From: Oscillospiraceae bacterium
GTDB lineage: Bacteria; Bacillota; Clostridia; Oscillospirales; Oscillospiraceae
Direction: 5' to 3'
DNA length: 42,273 nucleotides
Assembly: GCA_024691985.1 (NCBI GenBank)
Contig: JAILNC010000138.1
Span: 1-42,273 of the forward strand
The notes below the pieces were generated by a model. The model did not search any database and was not told the DNA's origin. It saw only the letters and a list, made by a program, of their open reading frames with translations. This document shows positions 32,839-41,480 of this stretch, piece after piece. Positions within the stretch are counted from its first letter, which is position 1, and each line of letters starts with the position of its first letter. The position numbers and the translations under genes were made by a program.

Positions 32839-33491
32839 AGACAAGGCCCTCGGAGATCGAGCGGGAGAGCATGGCGATCATCGACCGCGAGCTTGCGGCG
32901 CGCGGGATCACGCTTACTGAGGAGAACGCCGCGGTGGTGCGCCGCTGCATCCATGCCAGCGCGGACTTCGACTACGCGGAAAACCTGCGCTTTTCCCCGG
33001 ACGCCGTTTCCCGCGCGGTCGGGGCCCTGCGCGCGGGCGTGCAGATCGTGACCGATACGAACATGGCCCTCGCCGGGGTCAGCCGTCCCGGGCTTGCCCG
33101 CCTCGGCGGCTCCGCCTGCTGCTTCATGGCGGACGGGGAGATCGCCCGCGCGGCGAAGGAGAGGGGCACGACCCGCGCCGCAGCCGCCATGGACCACGCG
33201 GCGAAGACCTGTCCGGGCGCGATCCTCGCCGTCGGCAACGCGCCCACGGCGCTGCTTGCGATCGCGGAGCAGATCGAGGGAGGGCTGCGGCCCGCGCTGG
33301 TGGTCGCCGCGCCGGTCGGCTTCGTCAACGTCGTGGAGAGCAAGCAGCGCGTATGGGCGGTCTGCCTTGCGCATGATGTGCCGTGCATCGCGGCCATGGG
33401 CCGCAAGGGCGGCAGCAGCATCGCCGCTGCGATATTGAACGCGCTGATCTATACGGCGGCCGACATGCTCGAGCCGGAGAAGAGAGGATAA
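32835..33491 (+). CDS. cbiC: Cobalt-precorrin-8 methylmutase
   Basis: The 218-residue enzyme shifts the C11 methyl group to C12 to give cobyrinate. The catalytic His lies in VVRRCIHASADFDY, and TDTNMALAGV, GNAPTALLAI, VAAPVGFVNVVESK and GRKGGSSIAAAILNAL are typical. Length is normal. It starts in the stop of cbiP and is followed after three bases by the Cys-rich small gene. Confidence 0.96.
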   Translation: MKTRPSEIERESMAIIDRELAARGITLTEENAAVVRRCIHASADFDYAENLRFSPDAVSRAVGALRAGVQIVTDTNMALAGVSRPGLARLGGSACCFMADGEIARAAKERGTTRAAAAMDHAAKTCPGAILAVGNAPTALLAIAEQIEGGLRPALVVAAPVGFVNVVESKQRVWAVCLAHDVPCIAAMGRKGGSSIAAAILNALIYTAADMLEPEKRG

Positions 33492-33494
33492 AAG

Positions 33495-33770
33495 ATGGAG
33501 CGCCATTACGCGTTTTTCCAGAACCGGGACTGTGAGTTCTTCCCCTGCCACAAGGGCGTGGCGGAGGAGGACTTCAACTGCCTGTTCTGCTATTGCCCGC
33601 TCTACGCCCTCGGCGAGGGCTGCGGCGGGGCCTTCCGCTACACGCCCAAGGGCGTGAAAAACTGTGAGGGCTGTGCCTTTCCGCACCGGAAAGAAAACTA
33701 CGACGCGGTGCTCGCCCGTTTTCCGGAGCTGGCGGCGCTCGCCGCGAAGCGGGAGAAGGATCATGCTTGA
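33495..33770 (+). CDS. Cysteine-rich small domain protein
   Basis: This 91-residue protein has eight cysteines (13, 18, 29, 32, 34, 43, 57, 60) plus two histidines near them, a pattern that should bind a metal or Fe-S cluster. It fits the cysteine-rich small domain family (PF04071-like, with CEFFPCH and NCLFCYCPLY) that is found again and again in cobalamin operons of anaerobes. Its role is not established to my knowledge. Its stop overlaps the cbiD start by eight bases, so it is made together with cbiD. Confidence 0.85.
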   Translation: MERHYAFFQNRDCEFFPCHKGVAEEDFNCLFCYCPLYALGEGCGGAFRYTPKGVKNCEGCAFPHRKENYDAVLARFPELAALAAKREKDHA

Positions 33771-34896
33771 GCATATGATCCGCAGCGGGAACAGGCTTCT
33801 GCGCTGCGGCATTACCACCGGCACCTGCGCCGCGCTGGCGGCCTCCGGGGCCGTGCGCCTGCTGCTGACGGGGGAAGCGCCGGAGACGCTGGCGCTCGTG
33901 ACGCCGAAGGGCCTGCGCGTCGAGCTGCCCGCCCTCGACTGCCGTTTGGAAGATGGCCGAACCTTCTGCGCCGTAAAAAAGGACGCGGGAGACGACCCCG
34001 ACGTGACCGACGGCCTGCTCGTTGTCGTCCACGCCGAGAAGGCGGAGCGCGGCGTCCTCATCGAGGGGGGCGAGGGCGTCGGCGTCGTGACGAAGCCGGG
34101 GCTTGATCAGCCGGTGGGCGCGGCGGCCATCAACAGCGTGCCGCGCCGGATGATACGCGCCGCCGCGGAGGAGGTCTGCGCGGATGCCGGTTACGGCGGC
34201 GGGCTCGTACTCACGGTCTCCATCCCGGAGGGGGAGCGTGTCGCGCAGCGCACCTTCAACCCGCAGCTCGGGATTGAGGGCGGGCTCTCCGTCCTCGGCA
34301 CCTCCGGCATCGTCGAGCCCATGAGCGAGCGCGCCATCGTCGAAACGATCGCGGTGGAGATCCGGCAGGCGGCTGCCCTCGGAGCCAGACGTCTGATCCT
34401 CGCGCCGGGCAACTACGGACTGGACTACGTACGCGAACGCCTGCCGGAGCTCGATGGGCTCAAATGCGTCAAGTGCTCCAACTTCATCGGCGATGCCGTC
34501 GACGCCGCCGTGCTCGAGGGCGTGGAGGAAGTGCTGCTGGTCGGGCATATCGGCAAGCTCGTCAAGCTCGCGGGGGGCATCACGAACACGCACTCCCGCA
34601 ACGCCGACTGCCGCATGGAGCTTTTTACCGCCCATGCCGCGCTCTGCGCGGCGGGGACGGAGCTCTGCCGGGAGCTGATGGGGCAGATCAGCGCCGACGC
34701 CTGCATCGCCGTGCTGGACACGGCGGATCTGCGGCAGCCGGTGATGGAGAGCCTGCTCGCGGCCATCCAGCGCACGCTGGAGAAAAGAAGCGGCGGCGCG
34801 CTCGAGATCGGGGCGCTGGTCTTTTCCAACGAATACGGTCTGCTGGGTATGACACAGGAGGCGGAAGCCATGTTGACGCGCTGGAGGGAAGCATGA
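33763..34896 (+). CDS. cbiD: Cobalt-precorrin-5B C1-methyltransferase
   Basis: The 377-residue CbiD methylates C1 in the anaerobic pathway. It has the N-terminal CGITTGTCAALAA and VKKDAGDDPDVTDG, then EGGEGVGVVTKPGLDQPVGAAAIN, LGTSGIVEPMS and NFIGDAVDAA followed by GHIGKLVKLAGGITNTHSR. ATG 33763 is chosen over the in-frame codon 33 residues earlier because AGAAGGA precedes it. It overlaps cbiG by four bases. Confidence 0.95.
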   Translation: MLEHMIRSGNRLLRCGITTGTCAALAASGAVRLLLTGEAPETLALVTPKGLRVELPALDCRLEDGRTFCAVKKDAGDDPDVTDGLLVVVHAEKAERGVLIEGGEGVGVVTKPGLDQPVGAAAINSVPRRMIRAAAEEVCADAGYGGGLVLTVSIPEGERVAQRTFNPQLGIEGGLSVLGTSGIVEPMSERAIVETIAVEIRQAAALGARRLILAPGNYGLDYVRERLPELDGLKCVKCSNFIGDAVDAAVLEGVEEVLLVGHIGKLVKLAGGITNTHSRNADCRMELFTAHAALCAAGTELCRELMGQISADACIAVLDTADLRQPVMESLLAAIQRTLEKRSGGALEIGALVFSNEYGLLGMTQEAEAMLTRWREA

Positions 34897-35882
34897 GAGA
34901 GGGCTTTGCGATCGTCGCCTTTACCGCGCGCGGCAGGGCGCTGGCCGAAACGCTGTGCGCCGCTCTCGGCGGGACGCTCGCGCAGCCGGACGGGGAGGGA
35001 TTCTCCCTTGCCGACTGGACGGCGGAGAACTTTCCCGCGCGGCAGGCGCTGATCTTTGTGGGCGCGGCGGGTATCGCCGTGCGCGCCGTCGCGCCGCACC
35101 TCAAAAGCAAGGCGGAGGATCCGGCGGTCCTGTGCGTGGACGAGTACGGCCGACATGTCATCCCCCTGCTCTCCGGCCACCTCGGCGGGGCCAACGCCTT
35201 GGCGCGCCGCGTAGCTTGCCTCACCGGCGGCGAGGCGGTCATCACGACGGCCACCGACTTGAACGGCGTCTTTGCCGTCGATCTCTGGGCCGCGCGGCAG
35301 GGCCTGGTCATCCCGGAGCCGGAGAAGATCAAAAGTGTGTCGGCCAAGCTCCTGCGCGGCGAGACGGTCACGCTCTCCTGCCCGTATTCGATCCGCGGCG
35401 CTGCGCCGGAGCATCTGGTTTTGGCCGACGGCGGCGAGATACTGGTCTCCTGGCGGGATGTGCCGCATACCGGACTGCGTCTCGTACCGAGAAACCTCAC
35501 GCTCGGCGTGGGCTGCAAAAAGGGAACGGACGCACAGACGCTCGAGGCAGCCTTCGTCCGCTTCTGCCGCGAGCGCGGCGTGCGTCCGGAGGCGATCCGC
35601 GACGCCGCGAGCATCGACCTGAAACAAAACGAGCCGGGGCTTTTGGCTTTCTGCGAAGCCCACGCGTGGCGGCCCGCTTTTTACTGCGCCGAAGAGCTGC
35701 GCGAACTGGACGGCGACTTCACCGCTTCCGCCTTTGTGGAGGCACAAACCGGGGTGGACAATGTCTGTGAACGCGCGGCGTATCTGCGCTGCGGCGGCAG
35801 GCTCGTCGAAAAAAAACATGCCGCCGGGGGGGTGACCTTCGCGCTGGCGGAATACCCGACCGAATTGGATTGGAGTTTTTGA
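34893..35882 (+). CDS. cbiG: Cobalt-precorrin-5A hydrolase
   Basis: The 329-residue CbiG opens the delta-lactone of cobalt-precorrin-5A and releases acetaldehyde. It has LIFVGAAGIAVRAVAPHLKSKAEDPAVLCVDE-type middle motifs (about 50-82), LLSGHLGGANALA, TTATDLNGVFAVD and a C-terminal domain with LTLGVGCKKGTD and SIDLKQNEPGLLAF. The start at ATG 34893 lies in the cbiD stop. Its stop TGA shares one base with the cbiH start. Confidence 0.93.
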   Translation: MREGFAIVAFTARGRALAETLCAALGGTLAQPDGEGFSLADWTAENFPARQALIFVGAAGIAVRAVAPHLKSKAEDPAVLCVDEYGRHVIPLLSGHLGGANALARRVACLTGGEAVITTATDLNGVFAVDLWAARQGLVIPEPEKIKSVSAKLLRGETVTLSCPYSIRGAAPEHLVLADGGEILVSWRDVPHTGLRLVPRNLTLGVGCKKGTDAQTLEAAFVRFCRERGVRPEAIRDAASIDLKQNEPGLLAFCEAHAWRPAFYCAEELRELDGDFTASAFVEAQTGVDNVCERAAYLRCGGRLVEKKHAAGGVTFALAEYPTELDWSF

Positions 35883-36610
35883 TGGGAAAGCTGTATGTCG
35901 TCGGTATCGGCCCGGGCGACGCACAAAACATGACCGCGGCGGCCCGCGCCGCGCTGGACAAAGCCGAGCTGATCTGCGGCTATACCGGCTATGTGGAGCT
36001 CGTGCGTCCGTTGTACCCGGACAAGCCCGTCTTTGCCACCGGCATGACCGGGGAGCTCACGCGCTGCCGCTTTTGTCTCGAGCAGGCCGCGGCCGGAAAA
36101 ACCGTCGCCCTCGTGTGCAGCGGGGACGCGGGGGTCTACGGCATGGCCGCGCCCGTGCTGGAGCTTGCGCCGAACTATCCGGGCGCGAAGATCGAGATCG
36201 TCTCCGGGGTTACGGCGGCGCTCTCGGGCGCGGCGCTGCTGGGCGCGCCGCTGGGACATGACTTCTGTGTGATCTCCCTGTCCGACCGCCTCACCGACTG
36301 GGAACTGATCGAGAGGCGTCTGCGCTGCGCCGCGAAGGGGGACTTCGCCATCTGCCTGTACAATCCCGCCTCACACGGCAGGCCGGACCATCTGCGCCGC
36401 GCCTGCGGCATTTTACTGGAAGAAAAGCGTCCGGACACGGTCTGCGGCCTTGTGAAGAACATAGGCAGGGCGGGAGAGAGCGTGCGCATCCTGCGCCTTG
36501 ACGCGCTGCGGGACGCGGAGGCGGACATGTTCACGACCGTCTTTGTCGGGAGCGAAGCGACAAAGGAGATCCTGGGCCGCATGGTCACGCCGAGGGGGTA
36601 TCGGCCGTGA
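35882..36610 (+). CDS. cbiH: Cobalt-precorrin-3 C17-methyltransferase
   Basis: The 242-residue enzyme methylates C17 with ring contraction. It shows VVGIGPGDAQNMT at the N-terminus, GYTGYVELV, CSGDAGVYGMA, VSGVTAALSGAALLGAPLGHDF and YNPASHGRPDHL, all typical of CbiH/CobJ. ATG 35882 is taken because TGGAG lies about nine bases before; an in-frame ATG four codons earlier is less well placed. It overlaps cbiJ by four bases. Confidence 0.95.
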   Translation: MGKLYVVGIGPGDAQNMTAAARAALDKAELICGYTGYVELVRPLYPDKPVFATGMTGELTRCRFCLEQAAAGKTVALVCSGDAGVYGMAAPVLELAPNYPGAKIEIVSGVTAALSGAALLGAPLGHDFCVISLSDRLTDWELIERRLRCAAKGDFAICLYNPASHGRPDHLRRACGILLEEKRPDTVCGLVKNIGRAGESVRILRLDALRDAEADMFTTVFVGSEATKEILGRMVTPRGYRP

Positions 36611-37377
36611 AGTTTGTGATCTTTTCCGGCACCACCGAAGGGCGGGAGCTCTCCGCAGCGCTGGCAGAGCTGGGCGCGGAGGTGACGGTCTGCGTCCTGA
36701 CGGACTACGGCGTCGAGACCCAGGGCGAGGTCCCGGGCGTCACGACCCACGCCGGGGCCATGAGTGCTGAGGAAAAGCGGGCGCTGCTCGAAGACGCCGC
36801 CCTCTGCGTCGACGCGACCCACCCCTACGCCATGCATGTGAGCGCCTCGGTCAAAGCCGCCTGCGAGGCGGCGGGCGTTTCGTATCTGCGCCTGAAACGA
36901 AGCGAGAGCGGGACGGAGGGCGCGCACACCGTAAACAGCGCCGCGGAGGCGGCGGCGTATCTGAAAACACGGGAGGGGAATATCCTCCTGACCACCGGGG
37001 CCAAGGAGCTGGCGGCCTTCGCGCCGCTCGGCCCGGAGCGCCTTTTCCCCCGCGTCCTGCCTAGCCGCGCGGGCATCGAGGCCTGCGAGGCCCTCGGCGT
37101 CCCGCACCGGAACATCATCGCCATGCAGGGCCCCTTTTCCCGGGAAATGAACGCCGCCACGATCCGCCAGTACGGTATCCGCTGGCTGGTCACCAAGGAC
37201 GGCGGCGCGGCGGGCGGCTATCCCGAAAAGGCCGCCGCGGCAAAGGAGACCGGGGCGGGTCTGCTCGTCCTGCGCCGTCCCGAAGAGGACGGACTGGATT
37301 TTGAAACCGTATTGAAGCTGTGCACAACGCGCCTGCGCGCTGCAAATAAACCGGAAGAACAAGGAGAAACATCATGA
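36607..37377 (+). CDS. cbiJ: Cobalt-precorrin-6A reductase
   Basis: The 256-residue CbiJ reduces the macrocycle with a nicotinamide cofactor. It has FSGTTEGRELS at the start, DATHPYAMHVS, LTTGAKELAAF, RVLPS and MQGPFSREMNAA, and TKDGGAAGGYPEK near the end. The start is GTG 36607 in a GTGA overlap with cbiH. It overlaps cbiK by four bases. Confidence 0.95.
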   Translation: MKFVIFSGTTEGRELSAALAELGAEVTVCVLTDYGVETQGEVPGVTTHAGAMSAEEKRALLEDAALCVDATHPYAMHVSASVKAACEAAGVSYLRLKRSESGTEGAHTVNSAAEAAAYLKTREGNILLTTGAKELAAFAPLGPERLFPRVLPSRAGIEACEALGVPHRNIIAMQGPFSREMNAATIRQYGIRWLVTKDGGAAGGYPEKAAAAKETGAGLLVLRRPEEDGLDFETVLKLCTTRLRAANKPEEQGETS

Positions 37378-38423
37378 AAAGAACGCTTGCTTTGATCCTG
37401 ACGGCCGCGATGCTTGCCCTAACGCTTGCCGCCTGCGCGAAAGCCGCCCCGGCGGCGACCGAGGCGCCGAAGGCGGAGGAACCCAAGGCGGAAGCGCCCG
37501 CGCCCACGGAGGCCCCGAAGGCGGAGGAGCCCGCCCCCGCGGAGGTCGAGGAAGAAGAGGAGGACTACACCACCGGCGACGCGTCGCTGGACGATCCGCG
37601 CAACGCCGACGGCATCGGCGAGAAGGAGCTGCTGGTCGTCTCCTTCGGCACCAGCTTCAACGACAGCCGCCGTCTGACCATCGGCGCGATCGAGCAGACC
37701 CTGGCCGAGAAGTTCCCGGACTGGAGCGTCCGCCGCGCCTTCACCAGCCAGATCATCATTGACCGCGTGGCAAAGCGCGACGGCGAGATCATCGACAATG
37801 TGCACGACGCCCTCGAGCGCGCCGTCGCCAACGGGGTCAAGTACCTCGTCGTGCAGCCGACGCATCTGATGGACGGCTATGAGTACACCGATCTCAGGGA
37901 CGAACTGGCCGGGTACGCCGACGCCTTTGAGCAGATCGCGCTGGCGGAGCCGCTTTTGAAGATCGACCGCGACTTCGACATGGTGGCGGAGACCGTCGTG
38001 GACGCCACCGCCGCCTACGACGACGGCGAGACCGCGATCGTCTTCATGGGCCACGGCACCGAGGCCGCTTCCAACGGCGTCTACGCCAAGATGCAGACTG
38101 TCCTCTCCGAGGCGGGCTGCGAGAACTACTTCGTCGGCACCGTCGAGGCCGAGCCCTCGCTCGACGACGTGCTGAAGCCGGTGCAGGCGGGCAGCTATAA
38201 GCGCGTCGTACTGCGCCCGCTGATGATCGTCGCGGGCGACCACGCCAACAACGACATGGCCGGCGACGACCCCGACTCCTGGAAGAGCGTCTTTGAGGCC
38301 GCGGGCTACGAGGTCGAGTGCGTGCTCGAGGGTCTGGGCCAGCTTCCCATGGTGCGCCGGCTCATCGTCGAACATACCGCGGAGGCCATGGCGAAGGTCG
38401 GGTTCGAGGTCAACTGGGGATGA
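37374..38423 (+). CDS. cbiK: Lipoprotein sirohydrochlorin cobaltochelatase (exported CbiK)
   Basis: The 349-residue protein has a signal peptide with lipobox LAAC (Cys21), a long Ala/Pro/Glu linker (about 22-64) and a CbiK-type chelatase domain (about 84-345). SFGTSFNDSR, QPTHLMDGYE, MGHGTEAASN (His227), TVEAEPSLDD and MIVAGDHANNDMAGD (His290) are the characteristic segments; the two His and the nearby Glu match the metal and catalytic sites of CbiK. The enzyme normally inserts cobalt into sirohydrochlorin in the cytosol, so lipid anchoring outside the membrane is odd. It may instead act as a cobalt or tetrapyrrole binding protein. Start ATG 37374 follows AAGGAG. Confidence 0.9.
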   Translation: MKRTLALILTAAMLALTLAACAKAAPAATEAPKAEEPKAEAPAPTEAPKAEEPAPAEVEEEEEDYTTGDASLDDPRNADGIGEKELLVVSFGTSFNDSRRLTIGAIEQTLAEKFPDWSVRRAFTSQIIIDRVAKRDGEIIDNVHDALERAVANGVKYLVVQPTHLMDGYEYTDLRDELAGYADAFEQIALAEPLLKIDRDFDMVAETVVDATAAYDDGETAIVFMGHGTEAASNGVYAKMQTVLSEAGCENYFVGTVEAEPSLDDVLKPVQAGSYKRVVLRPLMIVAGDHANNDMAGDDPDSWKSVFEAAGYEVECVLEGLGQLPMVRRLIVEHTAEAMAKVGFEVNWG

Positions 38424-39340
38424 GGCGCGGCCTTTCGCTCCTGCTCTGCGCGCTGGCTGTATTGAGCCTTGCCGCCTGCGCGCAGACTGCCCCGGTGCAG
38501 ACGCCTGTCCCCGCAGAGACAGCCGCGCTCGCGGAGACGGTAGCACCGAAGCCCTCGCCCGCGGTGGCGGACGCCTCCCAGACAGTCGCCGCGGAGGAGG
38601 TCGTCGAGGAGGGCATGACGCCCGTCTATGCCGACAGCCTTACAGTCGGGGACTGGCCAATCGAGGTCAGATCCTCTTCCTCGATGTTCCGCATCGAAAG
38701 CGCCGTGCTGCATGTGGATGACGGCGCGATGACGGCGACTATGACCATGTCCGGCAAGGGCTATCTCTATGTCTATCCGGGAACAGCGCTCGAGGCCGAT
38801 GCGGCTCCGGAAAGCGCCCGCATCCCCTTTGCGGAGGACGAGAGCGGGGCACACAGCTTTACGATCCCGGTCCAGGCGCTGGACGCTCCGATACCCTGCG
38901 CGGCCTTCAGCAAGAACAAGGCGCTCTGGTACGAGCGCACGCTGCTCTTCCGCGTCGACTCCCTGCCGACGGCGGCCTTCAAAGAGGGCTTCTTTGTCAC
39001 AGCCGAAAGCCTCGGCCTGACCGACGGGGACTATACCGCGGCCGTCACCCTCTCCGGCGGCAGCGGAAAAGCGAGCGTCGGGAGCCCCGCCCGCCTGACG
39101 GTGAAAAACGGGCAGTGCACGGCGGAGATCGTCTTTTCAAGCAGGAACTATGACTATGTGCGCATCGGCGACGAGGTGTATCTCCCGGTCAACACCGAGG
39201 GCAACTCGAGCTTCGTGCTCCCCGTGACCCACTTCGACCGCCCGATGCCCATCGTGGCCGACACCGTGGCCATGAGCGAGCCGCACGAGATCGCCTACAC
39301 GCTGCGCTTCGACGCAGCCACGCTGGAGGCGATGCCGTGA
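38420..39340 (+). CDS. Two-domain surface lipoprotein (NEAT-like), possible corrinoid or metal-tetrapyrrole binder
   Basis: The 306-residue product is a lipoprotein (lipobox LAAC, Cys20) with a Thr/Ala/Pro linker, then two beta-rich domains: about 62-170 (IEVRSSSSMFRIESAVLHVDDGAMTATMTMSGKGY) and about 195-303 (GDYTAAVTLSGGSGKASVGSPARLTV, then SSRNYDYVRIGDEVYLPV). These resemble the NEAT-type or iron-transport-associated beta sandwiches next to heme and iron ABC importers. Here it lies between cbiK and btuF, overlapping both by four bases, so a role in catching corrinoids or a cobalt tetrapyrrole is inferred. The ATG 38420 start lies within the cbiK stop and the signal peptide fixes it. Confidence 0.78.
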   Translation: MRRGLSLLLCALAVLSLAACAQTAPVQTPVPAETAALAETVAPKPSPAVADASQTVAAEEVVEEGMTPVYADSLTVGDWPIEVRSSSSMFRIESAVLHVDDGAMTATMTMSGKGYLYVYPGTALEADAAPESARIPFAEDESGAHSFTIPVQALDAPIPCAAFSKNKALWYERTLLFRVDSLPTAAFKEGFFVTAESLGLTDGDYTAAVTLSGGSGKASVGSPARLTVKNGQCTAEIVFSSRNYDYVRIGDEVYLPVNTEGNSSFVLPVTHFDRPMPIVADTVAMSEPHEIAYTLRFDAATLEAMP

Positions 39341-40464
39341 GGCGGGCGCTGTGTATCCTGCTGGCGGCGCTGGGGCTGCTGCTCTGCGCCTGCACGGCGA
39401 AGGAGAATGCCGCACCCGCTTCTCCGGCGACGGAGAGGATGGAGCTTGCCTACGCCGAGCGCTTCACGGTCGATCTTTTCCCCGACGGCGGCGCGCTCGT
39501 GACGCTCGGGGAGAAGGAGCGCTTCCTCCTGCTGGACGCGGACGCCGCGGTCCCCGCGGGCTATGAGGCGGTCCCGGTCATCCGCACACCGGTGGAGCGG
39601 GTCTATGTCGCCAGCTCTTCCGTGCCCGATCTCTTCGTGCAGCTCGGCGCGTTGGACCGGGTGCGCTTCACCTCAACAAAGCGGGAGAGCTGGCGGCTCG
39701 ACGAGGTGCGCGGCGCGCTGGACGCCGGGACGCTGCTGTACGCGGGCAAATACAGCGCCCCCGATTACGAGCTGCTGCTCGAGGAGGGCTGCGACCTCGC
39801 GGTGGAGAACACGATGATCCTCCACGAGCCCGAGACGCGGGAAAAGCTCGAGGCGCTGGGTCTGCCGGTGCTGCTCGAGTATTCCAGCTACGAGCCGCAC
39901 CCCCTCGGCCGGGTGGAGTGGATAAAGCTCTACGGCCTGCTGACCGGCAGGCGCGCCGAGGCGGAGGCTTTCTTTGACGAACAGCGCGCCCTCTTTGACG
40001 AGATCGAGACGCTCACGCCGACCGGCAGGACGGCGGCCTTTTTCCATATCACAGCCAACGGCTCCGTCACGGTGCGCAGGCAGGCGGACTATGTCACGCG
40101 CATGCTGGAGCTCGCGGGCGGCGAAAGCGTCTTCACCGACCTGCCGGAGGACGACAGCGCTCTCTCGACCGTGACGATCCAGATGGAATCCTTCTATGCC
40201 CAGGCCCGGGACGCGGACGTGCTGATTTACAACAGCACCGCCTCGGTGGACGTGCAGACGATAGAGGAGCTTTTGACGCTCTGCCCACAGCTTAAGGACT
40301 TCAAGGCCGTGTGCGAAGGACGCGTCTGGTGCACCGAACACGACATGTTCCAGCGCTCCTCCGCCGCGGCGGAGGTGATCGCGGACTTTCACGAGATCCT
40401 GCAGGACGCGCCGCGTGAAGAGGATTTGACTTACCTGCATAAAATCGTCCAGGAGGCCTCATGA
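39337..40464 (+). CDS. btuF: ABC transporter substrate-binding lipoprotein (BtuF/FecB-like)
   Basis: The 375-residue protein has a short signal with lipobox LCAC (Cys19) and the two-lobe class III binding-protein pattern: PVERVYVASSSVPDLFVQLGALDRV, LLEEGCDLAVEN, LEALGLPVLLEY, the long middle helix region near EWIKLYGLLTGRRAEAE and a C-terminal lobe with VCEGRVWCTEHDMFQRSSAAAEVI. Family members carry cobalamin, heme or siderophores. Its place in a riboswitch-controlled B12 operon favours corrinoid. It starts with GTG 39337 (GTGA overlap) and overlaps btuC by four bases. Confidence 0.88.
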   Translation: MRRALCILLAALGLLLCACTAKENAAPASPATERMELAYAERFTVDLFPDGGALVTLGEKERFLLLDADAAVPAGYEAVPVIRTPVERVYVASSSVPDLFVQLGALDRVRFTSTKRESWRLDEVRGALDAGTLLYAGKYSAPDYELLLEEGCDLAVENTMILHEPETREKLEALGLPVLLEYSSYEPHPLGRVEWIKLYGLLTGRRAEAEAFFDEQRALFDEIETLTPTGRTAAFFHITANGSVTVRRQADYVTRMLELAGGESVFTDLPEDDSALSTVTIQMESFYAQARDADVLIYNSTASVDVQTIEELLTLCPQLKDFKAVCEGRVWCTEHDMFQRSSAAAEVIADFHEILQDAPREEDLTYLHKIVQEAS

Positions 40465-41480
40465 CGGAGAAACGCAAAACCGGATACGCTCCGCGCTTTG
40501 TGCTGCTCACGGCGCTGCTGCTCGCGCTGGCGCTGCTGAACCTGCTGGTCGGCAGCGCGAGCCTGACGGCGCGCGAGGTCTTTGCCGCGCTTTTCGGCGG
40601 TGGGGACGCCATGGCCGCGGGCATCGTGCGCGCCATCCGTCTGCCGCGCCTGCTGGCGGCGCTGCTGCTCGGCGGGGCGCTGTCGGTGGCGGGCTATCTG
40701 CTGCAGACCTTTTTCTCCAATCCCATCGCCGGGCCCTTCGTGCTGGGCATCTCCTCGGGCGCGAAGCTCACGGTCGCGCTGACGATGATCGCCTGCCTCA
40801 GCCGAGGTCTCGTCGTCGGCTCCGCCGGGATGATCGCGGCGGCCTTCCTCGGCGCGATGCTCTCGATGGGCTTTGTGCTGCTGGCCGCGCGGAAGTTGCG
40901 GGGCATGGGCCTTTTGATCGTCTGCGGTGTGATGATCGGCTATATCTGCTCGGCGATCACGGAGTTTGCCGTGACCTTCGCCGACGACGCGAACATCGTC
41001 AACCTCCACAACTGGTCGCAGGGCAGCTTCTCCGGCATCGGCTGGGGCGACCTCGGCGCCGCCTCGGTGACGGTGCTGGCGGCGCTGGGGTGCACCGTGC
41101 TGCTCGCAAAGCCCATGGACGCCTACCGCCTGGGCGAGGCTTACGCGCAGAGCATGGGGGTGAACGTCCGGCGCTTCCGCACGGCGCTGATCCTGCTCTC
41201 GAGCGTGCTGGCGGCCTGTGTGACGGCCTTTGCCGGGCCCATCTCCTTCGTGGGCATCGCGGTGCCGCAGCTCATGAAGGGCCTTTTTAAAACGGCAAAG
41301 CCGCCGGTGCTGCTCCCGGCCTGCTTCCTCGGCGGGGGCGCGTTCTGCCTGCTGTGCGATCTGCTCGCGCGCACGCTGTTCGCGCCGACGGAGCTGTCGA
41401 TCAGCGCGGTGACGGCGGTCTTCGGCGCGCCGGTGGTGATCTGGATGCTGCTGACGCGCAGAAGGGGGGCGGAGACATGA
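40461..41480 (+). CDS. btuC: ABC transporter permease (BtuC/FecD family)
   Basis: The 339-residue membrane protein has about nine or ten hydrophobic helices and the FecCD motifs RLPRLLAALLLGGALSVAGYLLQTFFSNPIAGPFVLGISSGA, SQGSFSGIGW, and LAACVTAFAGPISFVGIAVPQLMKGLF for the coupling helix. It forms the translocation path of the importer with the neighbouring BtuF and BtuD. It overlaps btuD by four bases. Confidence 0.93.
   Translation: MTEKRKTGYAPRFVLLTALLLALALLNLLVGSASLTAREVFAALFGGGDAMAAGIVRAIRLPRLLAALLLGGALSVAGYLLQTFFSNPIAGPFVLGISSGAKLTVALTMIACLSRGLVVGSAGMIAAAFLGAMLSMGFVLLAARKLRGMGLLIVCGVMIGYICSAITEFAVTFADDANIVNLHNWSQGSFSGIGWGDLGAASVTVLAALGCTVLLAKPMDAYRLGEAYAQSMGVNVRRFRTALILLSSVLAACVTAFAGPISFVGIAVPQLMKGLFKTAKPPVLLPACFLGGGAFCLLCDLLARTLFAPTELSISAVTAVFGAPVVIWMLLTRRRGAET

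Noticed and set aside
30589-32844. 751-codon open frame on the minus strand across cbiB and cbiP
   Set aside because: Antisense to two firm cobalamin genes, without a ribosome binding site or recognisable protein.
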